DNA of 64,000 nt from Geminicoccus sp036263595 (GCF_036263595.1 NZ_DATAGQ010000167.1:15690-79689), one strand, 5' to 3'. Numbered from the stretch's first letter, positions 1 to 9,306 are shown. Translations and numbers: made by a program. The notes: a model not told the origin generated them from the sequence alone.

Positions 1-192
1 GACGACATAGGCCACGCCGGGCGTGCCGGTCGCGATCGATTCCGCCTGGTCGCGGATCTTGGCGCTCACCACCGTCCCGGCCAGCGTCACCTGGTCGCCG
101 ACGACGTCCACCTGCACCTGGGGCGCATCGCCCTCCAGGTTCTGGGAGAGCCGGCTCGCGATGTCGTCTCGGATTCTGTCTTCGTCCGCCAT
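1..192 (-). CDS. BON domain protein, C-terminal part cut by window edge
   Basis: The 64 visible codons start with MADEDRIRDDI and run off the left edge of the window. The segment reads like a BON domain: an amphipathic helix (RIRDDIASRLSQNL), then strands VQVDVVGDQVTLAGTV and the helix KIRDQAESIATGTPGV. BON domains occur in periplasmic or envelope proteins that bind phospholipid or other surfaces. The start lacks a signal peptide, so a cytoplasmic or peripheral location is equally possible. The gene diverges from the sugar transporter operon that starts at 391. Domain order beyond the edge is unknown. Confidence 0.7.
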   Translation of the reverse strand, partial: MADEDRIRDDIASRLSQNLEGDAPQVQVDVVGDQVTLAGTVVSAKIRDQAESIATGTPGVAYVV

Positions 193-326
193 TATTCGCT
201 TCCCCATCTGTGACGCTGGTATAACGCGGCGGCGTGTGACGCGTTCCCGTCAAGCCGGTTCGCCTGTGCTTGTTCGGCTTCCGGAATAGGCTTGTCGGCC
301 CGCCAAACGCCCTCCTAGACTGCTAA

Positions 327-337
327 TTGTCGGACAA
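327..337. promoter_or_regulatory. Inverted repeat TTGTC-G-GACAA upstream of sugar operon
   Basis: A perfect 5+5 bp palindrome with one central base lies 54 bases before the start of the sugar-binding protein gene. Repeats of this shape (ATTGTCnGACAAT type) are typical operators for GntR-family FCD regulators of sugar-acid catabolism. No regulator gene is present in the window, so the binding protein is unknown. It is the only copy I noticed. Confidence 0.4.
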
Positions 338-390
338 AATAAGGGGAGCCCGCCACGCTCATGAGCTGGGCCCCCGAGGGAGGTTGGAAC

Positions 391-1350
391 ATGCGACGCA
401 GGCTGCTGCCCGCCGTGCTGGTGGCTGGTATCCTGGGGCTGGCGGGCATTCCCGCGTTCGCCCAGGAGAAGTACACCGTCGGCTATTCCCAGTTCTGGGG
501 GACCAACCCGTTCCTCGTCACCATGGCCAACGGCGCCCGCAAGGCCGCCGCGGAGTGGAAGGAGAAGGGGGTCGAGGTCGATCTCATCTTCACCAATGGT
601 GGCGACACCGACACGACCAGGCAGGTGGCCGACCTGGAGGATCTCTACGCGCAGGGGATCGAGGGACTGATCCTGTTCCCTGGCGACAGCATCGTCGTCG
701 CCGAGCCGGTGAAGAACATCTACAACCCGCAGAACATCCCCGTCGTCATCACCGATATCGGCCTGCAGTCCGGCAGCTGGGATACGTTCATCATCACCGA
801 CAATTACGCCGGCGGCGAATCGGCGGCCGAGTACATGGCCAAGAACGTCCCGGCCGGGGCCAAGGTGATCACGTTCGACCACGCGCCCGGCAACGACAAC
901 GCCCAGAACCGCCAGCGCGGCTTCGAGGACAAGGCGAAGGCACTGGGACTGGACGTGCAGCCCGAGAAGTTCCTGAAGCTGTCCCTCGAGGAGGGCCGCA
1001 AGCTCATGGAGGACACGCTGGTCGCGGTTCCCGACATCAAGGGCGTGTTCTTCTTCAACCAGGTCGTGGCGCAAGGTGCGGCCGCGGCCCTGGAAGCGGC
1101 CGGCCGTACCGACGTGAAGCTGGTCTCCTTCGACCTCGACCCCGTGTCCTACCAGGCGGTCAAGGACGGCAAGATCCTGGCCCTGGTCGTCCAGGACCCG
1201 TTCAAGATGGGCTACGAGGGCGTGAATGCCATGGTGACCAAGCTGCAGGGCGGCAAGCCGGTCGAGCGCATGGACATCCCGACCCGGCTGCTCACCAAGG
1301 ACAATGCCGCCGAGTTCGCGAACGATCCGCAGATCACCGGGGGGCAGTGA
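391..1350 (+). CDS. Sugar ABC transporter periplasmic binding protein
   Basis: A 319-residue type I periplasmic binding protein of the ribose/galactose class. It has a cleavable signal peptide (MRRRLLPAVLVAGILGLAGI, cleavage after AFA-Q). The mature protein begins EKYTVGYSQFWGTNPF, the usual first strand of this fold. The start at 391 follows GAGGGAGG at a good distance; an in-frame ATG at 361 would put ten extra residues ahead of the signal peptide. It opens an importer operon whose stop codon overlaps the ATPase GTG start. The neighbouring aldose dehydrogenase, dehydratase and acid-sugar kinase suggest a short aldose or sugar acid as ligand, which is inference. Confidence 0.9.
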   Translation: MRRRLLPAVLVAGILGLAGIPAFAQEKYTVGYSQFWGTNPFLVTMANGARKAAAEWKEKGVEVDLIFTNGGDTDTTRQVADLEDLYAQGIEGLILFPGDSIVVAEPVKNIYNPQNIPVVITDIGLQSGSWDTFIITDNYAGGESAAEYMAKNVPAGAKVITFDHAPGNDNAQNRQRGFEDKAKALGLDVQPEKFLKLSLEEGRKLMEDTLVAVPDIKGVFFFNQVVAQGAAAALEAAGRTDVKLVSFDLDPVSYQAVKDGKILALVVQDPFKMGYEGVNAMVTKLQGGKPVERMDIPTRLLTKDNAAEFANDPQITGGQ

Positions 1351-2879
1351 GCAGCCCAACCAAGAAAGTGACCCCCCTTCTGGCCTGCGAAGGCATCGTC
1401 AAGAACTTCGGCGGGGTCAGGGCCTTGCGCGGCGTGGACTTCTCCGTTCGCGCCGGCCGGGTGCATGCCCTGGTCGGCGAGAACGGGGCGGGCAAGTCGA
1501 CGCTCGCCAAGATCATCGCCGGCCTCTATCCGCCTGATGCAGGCCGTCTCCTCCTGGACGGCCAGCCGCTGGCATTGTCGGGGACGCGCGAGGCGCTCAA
1601 GCGCGGCATCGTCACCGTCCACCAGGACATCAACCTGATTCCAAGCCAGACGGTCGCGGAGAACATCTTCCTCGCGAACGAGCCGGCCTCGAGGCTGTTC
1701 GGGGTCATCCGGCAGGGCGAGCTGCATGCGCGCACGGCAGCACTGCTGGAGCGCTACGGCATCGGCTGCCGGCCCGGCACGCTGGTGGCCGATCTGCCCA
1801 ACGACCAGAAGAAGATGGTGCAGATCCTCAAGGCGATCAGCCGCGAGGCCCGGATCCTGCTCCTGGACGAGCCCACCTCCTCCTTGACCGATGCGGAGCT
1901 GCGCCTGGTCCTGCGCCTGATCCGCGAGCTGGCGGAGCAGGGCGTCGGCATCGTGTTCATCTCGCACTATCTGGGCGAGGTGTTCGAGGTCGCCAACGAC
2001 ATCACGGTACTGCGCGACGGCGCCATGGCCCTGTCGGCCAACCGGCAGGCGACCTCGATCGGCGACGTCGTGGCGGCCATGATCGGACGCGAGCTGGCGC
2101 CCGAAGCGCAGGGGCGCCGGGAGGCGGCACCGGGCAAGCCGCTCCTGGAAGTGCGGGACCTCTCCGTGCGCAACGGCCCAGCCGGTGTCAGCTTCACCCT
2201 GCACGAGGGCGAGGTGCTGGGCATCACCGGCCTGACCGGATCGGGGCTCACCGAACTGGCCAAGGCGATCTTCGCCAGCCCCGACGTGCGGCGCGACGGC
2301 GGCGAGATCCGCCTGCACGGCGAGCCGCTCCACGCCCGCACGCCCAGGGATTCGCTTGCCGCCGGCATCGCGCTACTCACCAACGACCGGCTGCGCGAGG
2401 GCATCCTGCCCGAGAGCCCGATCTACGAGAACGTGGCGCTGCCGGTCCTGGGCCGGTTCGGCAACCGCTTCGGCGTCCTGGATCTCGCTGCCATGCGGGA
2501 CGCCGGCGCGAGGGCGATCCAGCGGCTGCGCATCCGGGCACCCGGCCCCGCCAGCCCCGCCAAGTCCCTGTCCGGCGGCAACCAGCAGAAGGTCCTGCTC
2601 GCCAAGTGGCTGGGCACCCACCCGCGCGTCTTCATCATGGACGAGCCCACCATCGGCATCGATGTCGGCTCGAAGGCGGAGATCCGCGAGCAGGTCCGCC
2701 AGATCGCCAGGCGCGGCGTCGGCGTCATCCTGATCACCGCGGAAATCGACGAGCTCACCACGCTCTGCGACCGCGTCCTGATCATGTTCCGCGGCCGGGT
2801 CGTGGCCGAGCTCGCGGGCGGCGCCATCAACCGCCAGACCATCCTGCAAACCTCGGTCAGCGGGGAGCTTGCCGCTTGA
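1347..2879 (+). CDS. Sugar ABC importer ATPase with two ABC domains
   Basis: This 510-residue protein has the RbsA/MglA layout of two tandem ATP-binding cassettes. The first has Walker A GENGAGKST and Walker B ILLLDEPTSS but a weakened signature region (ADLPNDQKKM). The second has a degenerate Walker A region (GLTGSGLTEL) with a good signature LSGGNQQK and Walker B VFIMDEPT. This asymmetry is normal for the family. The GTG start overlaps the upstream stop as GTGA after a G-rich ribosome site, so translation is probably coupled. It energises the permease encoded next. Confidence 0.9.
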   Translation: MSSPTKKVTPLLACEGIVKNFGGVRALRGVDFSVRAGRVHALVGENGAGKSTLAKIIAGLYPPDAGRLLLDGQPLALSGTREALKRGIVTVHQDINLIPSQTVAENIFLANEPASRLFGVIRQGELHARTAALLERYGIGCRPGTLVADLPNDQKKMVQILKAISREARILLLDEPTSSLTDAELRLVLRLIRELAEQGVGIVFISHYLGEVFEVANDITVLRDGAMALSANRQATSIGDVVAAMIGRELAPEAQGRREAAPGKPLLEVRDLSVRNGPAGVSFTLHEGEVLGITGLTGSGLTELAKAIFASPDVRRDGGEIRLHGEPLHARTPRDSLAAGIALLTNDRLREGILPESPIYENVALPVLGRFGNRFGVLDLAAMRDAGARAIQRLRIRAPGPASPAKSLSGGNQQKVLLAKWLGTHPRVFIMDEPTIGIDVGSKAEIREQVRQIARRGVGVILITAEIDELTTLCDRVLIMFRGRVVAELAGGAINRQTILQTSVSGELAA

Positions 2880-3847
2880 GCACCGTCGTCACTTCGCCAT
2901 CCCGCACCCGGGACGCGCTGCGCCAGTCCTATGGCCTGATCCAGGCGCTGGCGGTGCTGGCCATCCTGGTCGCGGTCATGTCGATCCTCTCGCCGCGCTT
3001 CCTCACCTGGATCAACATCGCCAACCTGATGGGCCAGATGGCGGTGCCCCTGATCGTCGCCGCCGGCATGACCATCGTCATGATCTCCGGCGAGTTCGAC
3101 ATCTCCGTGGGCTCGGTCGTGGCCTTGTGCGCCGCCGTCACGGCCGCGCTGATGCCCACGACCGGCCTCCTGCCCGCCCTTGCCATCTCCCTGGCGATCG
3201 GCCCCGCGATCGGCTGGGTGAACGGCATGGTCACCACCAAGGGCCGCATCCCGTCCTTCATCGTGACGCTCGGCACCATGATGATGGCGCGCAGCCTGGC
3301 CTTCGTCGTGACCGGCGGCCAGGTCGTCTCCAACACCTCCGACGCGATCAAGGCGATCGGCCAGGGGCGCCTGCTCAACATCCCCGTCCCGTTCCTGATC
3401 GCCCTTCTCTGCTACGCGATCGGCTGGTTCCTGTTGACCCGCACCGCGTTCGGCAAGCGCGTCTACGCCGTGGGCGCCAACAAGATGGTCGCCACCCTGT
3501 CCGGCATCCGCGCCGACCGGGTGAAGATCCAGTGCATGATGATCGTGGGCTTCGCCGCCGCGTTCGCCGGCAACGTCCTGCTCGCCCGCATCGGCGCCAT
3601 CCAGGCCGATACTGGCCGCGGCCTGGAGTTCGAGGTCATCGCCGCGGTCGTCATCGGCGGCACCAGCCTCTATGGCGGCCAGGGCAACATCCTGCGCACG
3701 ATCATCGGCGTCATCATCATCGCCCTGATCCGCAACTTCCTGAACCTGAGCCGGATCGACATCTTCTGGCAGGACTTCGCCACCGGCGCGATCATCATCG
3801 GCGCGGTGTTGCTGGACGCATTGCAGAAGCGGGTGGGGCAGCGGTAG
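2876..3847 (+). CDS. Sugar ABC importer permease, RbsC-like
   Basis: A 323-residue polytopic membrane protein of the BPD_transp_2 class with about eight to ten hydrophobic segments. The family signature is visible in the middle (GEFDISVGSVVAL) and near the end (EVIAAVVIGGTSLYGGQG). The likely start is TTG at 2876, overlapping the ATPase stop as TTGA, with GGGGAG upstream; the first in-frame ATG lies inside the first membrane segment. It forms the channel of the importer with the two genes before it. Transcription probably stops or weakens after it, because a 480-base gap follows. Confidence 0.9.
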   Translation: MSTVVTSPSRTRDALRQSYGLIQALAVLAILVAVMSILSPRFLTWINIANLMGQMAVPLIVAAGMTIVMISGEFDISVGSVVALCAAVTAALMPTTGLLPALAISLAIGPAIGWVNGMVTTKGRIPSFIVTLGTMMMARSLAFVVTGGQVVSNTSDAIKAIGQGRLLNIPVPFLIALLCYAIGWFLLTRTAFGKRVYAVGANKMVATLSGIRADRVKIQCMMIVGFAAAFAGNVLLARIGAIQADTGRGLEFEVIAAVVIGGTSLYGGQGNILRTIIGVIIIALIRNFLNLSRIDIFWQDFATGAIIIGAVLLDALQKRVGQR

Positions 3848-4330
3848 CGAGAAACGGCTTTCACGATCCAGCCAGAACCCAGATGCTGAAGTGCTGAAAG
3901 CCGACAGCTTTCACTGTCCGGTGGTTCGCTGGACAAGCTTAGCTTCGTCCGAACATTCAGCGTGGCTTCCCCACCGCCATCGCCACCAGAAAAGCCTCGT
4001 CCTCGTCCACGAACGCTGCCTCCGGCCCCGCTCCCACCGCGTCACCAGCTGCTTGGCATAGACATGAGAGCAGTAGGTGGCGGCACCTGCTTGGCGGCAA
4101 GCGGCGTGATCAGCCGCCATGCGCTCATCCCCCGCGAGAAGCCATCGCCGATCGCCTGCAGGAACATCCGGCCCTCCATTGGCAGGCGATGCCGCCCTTT
4201 GCAGCAGCGCTGCGCCCACGCGGCAGCACCGCACTCCCTACGGCCACGTCGACGCCCAACGCTCCATGGTCTATCCGAAGGGCCACGCGCCTCGCCATCC
4301 AACGGCGGCAACGAACAACAGGGAGGATCC
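3848..4330. other. Gap with no convincing gene; short hairpin at 3895-3913
   Basis: No reading frame here has both a start with a ribosome site and normal codon use. A 7+7 bp inverted repeat TGAAAGC/GCTTTCA with a 5-base loop lies 48 bases after the permease stop and may be a weak terminator; a partial third copy (GGCTTTCAC) sits at about 3857. The rest may hold a decayed gene on the minus strand, but nothing was identifiable. Confidence 0.4.
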
Positions 4331-5359
4331 ATGGACCCGCTGGCCAAACGCACCCTCGGCAAGTCCGGCGTGCAGCTCAACCAGATGGGCTTCGGCGGCG
4401 CTCCGTTGGGCGAGCTGTTCACCAAGGTTTCCGATGCGGATGCGGAAGCCACGCTCCAGTCGGCCTGGGACCAGGGCATCCGCTATTACGACACAGCACC
4501 CTGGTATGGCCGTGGCCAGTCCGAGCACCGTTTCGGCCGCTTTTTGTACCGACAGCCGCGCGGCGAGTTCATCCTCTCGACCAAGATCGGCCGCGTGCTG
4601 AAGGCACCGCGCAACCCGGAGCGCTTCGACACCGGCTTTTGGAAGGGCGGTCTGCATTTCGACCACGTCTTCGACTATTCCTACGACGCGGTGATGCGCG
4701 CCTTCGAGGACAGCCTGCAGCGTCTCGGCATGAACAGCATCGACCTCCTGATCATCCACGACCTCGACTACTGGCACCATACGACCGAGCCCAAGGTCGC
4801 GGCCTTCTTGGCCCAGCTCTCGACCGGGGGCTTCCGGGCGCTGGAAGAGCTGCGCTCCGCCGGCGTCATCAAGGCGATAGGTGCCGGCATCAACGAGCTG
4901 GGCTTCATGCCCCGCTTCCTCGACCTGTTCGACATGGACTTCTTCCTGTGCGCGCTGCGCTACTCCCTGATGGAGCACGACGTGCTCGACACGGAGTTCC
5001 CCTATTGCGAGCGCCGCAATGTCGGCATCGTGATCGGCGGCGTGTTCTCGTCCGGCATCACCGCCACCGGCCCCGTTCCCGGCGCCAAGTACAACTATGC
5101 GGATGCCACCCCGGAGGTGATGGACAAGGTCCGCCGCATCCAGGCGGTCTGCGAGCGGCACGGGGTGCCGATGCCGGCCGCAGCACTGCAGTTCCCGCTG
5201 GGCCACAAGATCGTCACCTCGGTCATCCCCGGCGGCTTCACGCCGGAGCATGTCGCCCAGAACATGGAGCACATGCGCCGGTCCATCCCGGCCGATCTGT
5301 GGGCCGAACTGAAACAGGAAAAGCTCATCCGCGCCGACGCGCCGGTGCCGACAGCCTGA
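4331..5359 (+). CDS. Aldo/keto reductase, aldose 1-dehydrogenase type
   Basis: A 342-residue AKR barrel. The catalytic tetrad is recognisable: Asp and Tyr in YYDTAPWYGRGQSE, Lys in ILSTKIGR, and His in LLIIHDLDYW. The insert after the Lys strand and the YDAVMRAFEDSLQRLG segment resemble D-threo-aldose 1-dehydrogenase, L-fucose dehydrogenase and pyridoxal 4-dehydrogenase, which oxidise an aldose to its lactone with NAD(P). The start follows GGGAGG. The dehydratase gene begins 10 bases after its stop, so both are in one operon. The likely role is the first oxidation of the imported sugar; the exact sugar is not known. Confidence 0.85.
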   Translation: MDPLAKRTLGKSGVQLNQMGFGGAPLGELFTKVSDADAEATLQSAWDQGIRYYDTAPWYGRGQSEHRFGRFLYRQPRGEFILSTKIGRVLKAPRNPERFDTGFWKGGLHFDHVFDYSYDAVMRAFEDSLQRLGMNSIDLLIIHDLDYWHHTTEPKVAAFLAQLSTGGFRALEELRSAGVIKAIGAGINELGFMPRFLDLFDMDFFLCALRYSLMEHDVLDTEFPYCERRNVGIVIGGVFSSGITATGPVPGAKYNYADATPEVMDKVRRIQAVCERHGVPMPAAALQFPLGHKIVTSVIPGGFTPEHVAQNMEHMRRSIPADLWAELKQEKLIRADAPVPTA

Positions 5360-5369
5360 GGAAGCGGAC

Positions 5370-6554
5370 ATGGCAAAGATCACCCGCGTCGAACTGACCT
5401 CGTTCCGCTACGAGGTCGAGGGCCTGAGCCTGCCGCGCCACGGCGCTGCCGGCGTCGGCAACCTAATGGCATTGAAGGGCGGCAGCATGCCGGCCGTGCG
5501 CTGGGCCGTCCGGCTGCGCTGCGATGACGGCTCCGAGGGCGCCTATGTCACCCATTGGGTCGGCACGCCGTCTTCCTATGGGCAGGCGCAGATGCTGGCC
5601 CCCCACCTGATCGGCCGCGACCCCGACACGCGCGAGAAGATCTGGGACGACATGAAGCGCGAGGTGCGCGCCTACGATCATATGGGCCATGGCCCCCTGG
5701 ACATCGCGCTTTGGGACCTGGCCGGCAAGCGCTCCAACCTGTCGGTCGCCCGCCTGCTCGGCGGCTGGCGCACGCACCTGCCGACCTATGCCAGCTCCTA
5801 TCATGGCCAGGACGAGCCGGGCGGCCTCGATACGCCGGAAGCGTTTGCCGACTATGCCCAGGCCTGCAAGGAGAAGGGCTTCGCCGGCTTCAAGATCCAT
5901 GGCTGGCATGACGGTGACGTCCGCCGCGAAGTCCGCGCCGTTCATGCGGTCCGCGCGGCCGTGGGTGACGACTTCCCGCTGATGCTGGACCCGGCCTGCC
6001 AGCTGCGCACCTGGATGGACGCGCTGACCGTGGGCAAGGCCTGTGACGAGGCCGGCTTCTTCTGGTTCGAGGATCCCTATCGCGACAGCGGCATCTCGGC
6101 CGAGGGCCACAAGCGCCTGCGCGAGAAGCTGAAGACCCCGCTGCTCACCTGCGAGCATGTCCGCGGTATCGAGCTGAAGATCGCCTTCATCCTTGCCGGC
6201 GGCGGCGACCTGATCCACGCCGATCCGGAATACGACATGGGCATCACCGGTGCGATGAAGATCGCCCATGCTTGCGAGGCGCTGGGCCTGGACCTGCAGT
6301 ACCATGCCTGCGGACCGGCCCATCGTGCGGTCATGGCCGCCACCCGCAACACCCATTTCTACGAAATGGCGCTGGTTGGCCCCGCGATGAAGAATGCCGT
6401 CCCGCCGGTCTATACCTGCGGCTATTCCGACGACGAGGCCGACCTGCCGGCGTCGGGCGGCGTGCCCGTGCCGGACGGCCCTGGCCTGGGCGTCTCCTAC
6501 GATTGGGACTTCATCGAGCGGAACAAGGTGGCCGAGCACGTGTTCGGTACGTGA
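5370..6554 (+). CDS. Enolase-superfamily sugar-acid dehydratase (mandelate racemase type)
   Basis: A 394-residue enolase-superfamily protein. A capping domain is followed by the barrel with an acid/base Lys in FKIHGW (a K-x-H pair rather than the common K-x-K). Metal ligands are Asp in MLDPACQL, Glu in FWFEDPYRD and Glu in LTCEH. A later HACGPAH segment supplies a candidate His. The length is usual for acid-sugar dehydratases. It lies between an aldose dehydrogenase and an acid-sugar kinase, so it probably dehydrates or epimerises an aldonic acid. K-x-H makes assignment to a named dehydratase unsafe. Confidence 0.8.
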   Translation: MAKITRVELTSFRYEVEGLSLPRHGAAGVGNLMALKGGSMPAVRWAVRLRCDDGSEGAYVTHWVGTPSSYGQAQMLAPHLIGRDPDTREKIWDDMKREVRAYDHMGHGPLDIALWDLAGKRSNLSVARLLGGWRTHLPTYASSYHGQDEPGGLDTPEAFADYAQACKEKGFAGFKIHGWHDGDVRREVRAVHAVRAAVGDDFPLMLDPACQLRTWMDALTVGKACDEAGFFWFEDPYRDSGISAEGHKRLREKLKTPLLTCEHVRGIELKIAFILAGGGDLIHADPEYDMGITGAMKIAHACEALGLDLQYHACGPAHRAVMAATRNTHFYEMALVGPAMKNAVPPVYTCGYSDDEADLPASGGVPVPDGPGLGVSYDWDFIERNKVAEHVFGT

Positions 6555-8884
6555 AGTTCACCAGTTCCGGTTCCGAGCCTCCGCCCATGGCCGCCGGCAC
6601 GCCTCGTGCCATGCTGATCCTCGCCGACGACCTGACCGGGGCGGCCGATTGCGGTGCCGTCTGCAGGCACCACGGCCTGTCCGCCTTCGTCGCGATCGAC
6701 CCTATGGCCTCGGCCGAGGCGGACGTGCTCTCGCTCGACGCGGATACCCGCTCGCTCGATGCCAGGGATGCGGCCGACCGGACCCGGCGCTTGGTCGAGC
6801 TGACCGCCGCCACGCCGGCCAGGCTGTTCTTCAAGAAGGTCGATTCGACCCTGCGCGGCCATCTGGGCGTCGAACTCGCAGCCACGCTGCAGGCCCGCCG
6901 CAAGATCACGGACCGGCGGACGCTGGCCGTGCTGGCCCCGGCTTTCCCGGCCGCCGACCGGGTGACGCTGGGTGGGCGGCAGTTCGTGAAGGGCGTGCCC
7001 CTGGAGGAGACCGAGATCTGGCGGCGCGAAGGCTCGGGCCCGGACGCGGCGATCGCCCGCCTGCTGGAGCCGGCCGGCCTGCGGCACGCCCACCTCCCGC
7101 TGGCCGACCTTCGCAGCGGCACCCTTGCGGCACGACTGGCCGGCCTGAATGACGTTCCGGACGTCCTCGTCTGTGACGCCGAGACCGATGCCGACCTCGC
7201 GGCGCTGGCCCGGGCAGCACTGGCGCTCGGCGACGACATCGTCTGGAGCGGCTCGGCCGGCCTGGCCGGCCATCTGATTGATGCAGCCGGCCTTCGTCCC
7301 GGTCCGGCACCGGCAACCCCGATCCTCGAGCCTGGCCCCCTCCTGTTCGTGGTCGGCAGCATGTCGACAGTCTCCCGCGAGCAGGCCGCAACGCTGGCGG
7401 CCGAGGCCGACCTGTCCCTGCTCCCGGTGCCGGTCTCGGCCCTGCTCGGCGACCATGCCGTCCTTGCCCGAAGCGAGTGGCCCGTCCGCCTGCATCAGGC
7501 GATCGCCGCCTGCCGTGACGTCGTGCTGCTGCCCCGAGCCGACGTGCCGGACGACCCGCACCATGCCCTGGCCCTGCGCCATGCCCTGGCCGCGCTCGTC
7601 GCCCCAATCAGCCAGCATCTCGGCGGCCTGTTCGTCACCGGCGGCGAGACTGCCCGTGCCGTGCTCTCGGCCCTGCAGGTCCGGGGCCTTTATCTGCACC
7701 GCGAACTGGAGCCGGGCATCCCGTTGGCGACCGCCCAGGCACCGCGCCCCTTCGCCGTCGTCACCAAGGCTGGCGCCTTCGGCCAGCCACGCACCATGAT
7801 CGACGTCCGGCACGCTTTGTCGGATCTGCTTGCCGGCTCGCCGGTTTCCTCCCTTAGCACGAAACGGAACTCCGCCATGAACCGCCCCCTCATCGCGATC
7901 ACCATGGGCGACGCCGCCGGCATCGGTGCGGAAGTGATCATGAAGAGCCTGGCGCATGCCGACCTCTACGGCCGCTGCCGCCCGCTCGTGGTGGGTGACG
8001 CCGGGCGATTGGAGGCGGCCGGCAGGATCGTGGGCACGCAGCTTTCGGTGCGCCCGCTGACGGAGGACCAGGTCGCCGACGGCACCTACCGGCACGGCAC
8101 CGTCGACTGCGTGGACCTGAAGCTGATCCCGGCCGATCTTCCCTGGGGCAGGATCTCGCCGGTCGCCGGCGACGCCTCGTTCCGCTTCATCGAGACCGCC
8201 ACCCGCCTAGCGATGCAGGGCAAAGTCGACGCCATCTGCACGGCACCCATCAACAAGGAGGCGCTCCATGCCGGTGGCCACCGCTATCCCGGCCATACCG
8301 AGCTCCTGGCCGAACTGACCGGTACCGAGGAGGTGTCGATGATGCTGACCGCACCCGGCCTGCGCGTCATCCACGTCACCGTCCATATCGGCCTGATCGA
8401 CGCCGTCGCGAAGATCGAGCCCGGCCTGGTCGAGCGCACCATCACCCGCGGCTATCAGGTGCTGGAGCGGGCAGGGGTGCCGCGCAAGAAGATCGGCGTG
8501 TGCGGCATCAATCCCCATGCCGGCGAGAACGGCCTGTTCGGCTACCGCGAGGAGGAAACCAAGATCGTCCCGGCCGTGGAAGCCTGCCGCGCCAAGGGCA
8601 TGGACGTCGAAGGACCGCTCCCTGCCGACACCCTGTTCTTCCGCGCCGGCCGCGGCGACTTCGACATGGTCGTCGCCATGTACCACGACCAGGGCCACAC
8701 CCCGGTCAAGGTGCTGGGCATTGAATCCGGCGTGAACATCACGGTAGGCCTGCCCGTCATCCGCACCTCCGTCGACCACGGCACCGCCTTCGACGTCGCG
8801 GGCAAGGGCATCGCCGACGAGCGGAGCCTGCTGGAAGCGCTCAGGCAGGCCATCGCCCTGACGGCGGCCCCGGCACCGCAGTGA
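6551..8884 (+). CDS. Fused four-carbon acid-sugar kinase / PdxA2-type 4-phosphate dehydrogenase
   Basis: One uninterrupted ORF of about 777 residues. Residues ~20-430 form a DUF1537 acid-sugar kinase: LILADDLTGAADCG at the N-domain, FFKKVDSTLRGHLG for substrate binding, and GLFVTGGETARAV for the ATP part. Residues ~443-777 form a complete PdxA-like domain beginning MNRPLIAITMGDAAGIGAEV, with three metal His in YPGHTELL, MYHDQGHT and VDHGTAFD. In known pathways separate DtnK/DenK kinases and PdxA2 convert threonate or erythronate to dihydroxyacetone phosphate and CO2. The GTG at 6551 overlaps the dehydratase stop as GTGA; ATG at 6587 is an alternative. Internal initiation at ATG 7877 cannot be excluded, but no stop separates the halves. 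Confidence 0.85.
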   Translation: MKFTSSGSEPPPMAAGTPRAMLILADDLTGAADCGAVCRHHGLSAFVAIDPMASAEADVLSLDADTRSLDARDAADRTRRLVELTAATPARLFFKKVDSTLRGHLGVELAATLQARRKITDRRTLAVLAPAFPAADRVTLGGRQFVKGVPLEETEIWRREGSGPDAAIARLLEPAGLRHAHLPLADLRSGTLAARLAGLNDVPDVLVCDAETDADLAALARAALALGDDIVWSGSAGLAGHLIDAAGLRPGPAPATPILEPGPLLFVVGSMSTVSREQAATLAAEADLSLLPVPVSALLGDHAVLARSEWPVRLHQAIAACRDVVLLPRADVPDDPHHALALRHALAALVAPISQHLGGLFVTGGETARAVLSALQVRGLYLHRELEPGIPLATAQAPRPFAVVTKAGAFGQPRTMIDVRHALSDLLAGSPVSSLSTKRNSAMNRPLIAITMGDAAGIGAEVIMKSLAHADLYGRCRPLVVGDAGRLEAAGRIVGTQLSVRPLTEDQVADGTYRHGTVDCVDLKLIPADLPWGRISPVAGDASFRFIETATRLAMQGKVDAICTAPINKEALHAGGHRYPGHTELLAELTGTEEVSMMLTAPGLRVIHVTVHIGLIDAVAKIEPGLVERTITRGYQVLERAGVPRKKIGVCGINPHAGENGLFGYREEETKIVPAVEACRAKGMDVEGPLPADTLFFRAGRGDFDMVVAMYHDQGHTPVKVLGIESGVNITVGLPVIRTSVDHGTAFDVAGKGIADERSLLEALRQAIALTAAPAPQ

Positions 8885-8913
8885 GCGGCAGAGCAGGTAC
8901 CGGACCTTAGCTT

Positions 8914-9234
8914 GTGCCCTTATCACCCACCCGCCGGTCGGCAGGTTCCAGGCTGTCGCCCCCGTCGGTCGGCCTGCTCCTTCGGACATGGCCCGTGCTG
9001 GCCGCCCTCGCTGTTATGCCCGGATGCACCGGTGCCGAGCCGCCCTCTGGGTCCATGGAACAGGACACCGACATGGTCGAGTGTCCTGCGGCCGCCGACA
9101 GGCTGAAGGCCTGCTTCGACAAGGCGCTGAGCGCATGCAGGAACGGGTTCATGGTCGTCATGCCAGCCGACGCCCTGGAGCCGGATGGCGGCATCGACAC
9201 TGAGGCGCGCATGGTCGCCAGGTGCGCGCCGTGA
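8914..9234 (+). CDS. Small exported cysteine-containing protein, unknown
   Basis: A 106-residue frame with normal high-GC codon use. It has a short basic start and a hydrophobic stretch (LLLRTWPVLAALAVMPGC) that may be a signal peptide ending in a poor lipobox. After it come spaced cysteines (VECPA, KACFD, SACRN, ARCAP) suggesting disulfides in the periplasm. The GTG start has no strong ribosome site. I do not recognise a family. It follows the kinase fusion by 29 bases but is probably not functionally linked. Confidence 0.45.
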   Translation: MPLSPTRRSAGSRLSPPSVGLLLRTWPVLAALAVMPGCTGAEPPSGSMEQDTDMVECPAAADRLKACFDKALSACRNGFMVVMPADALEPDGGIDTEARMVARCAP

Positions 9235-9306
9235 GCTGACGCCATCCGGGCAGGCCGGTGCCGGGCGGCAAATGGCTCGGCAATTCCCCGGCCTGCCCCT
9301 CGGTCG

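Noticed and set aside
866..873. GTGATCAC copy in the sugar-binding protein gene
   Set aside because: It encodes KVITF in the middle of a conserved protein strand, so it is likely chance.
3911..4234. Minus-strand frame in the gap before the aldo/keto reductase
   Set aside because: Trp/Arg-rich translation with no start signal and no family.
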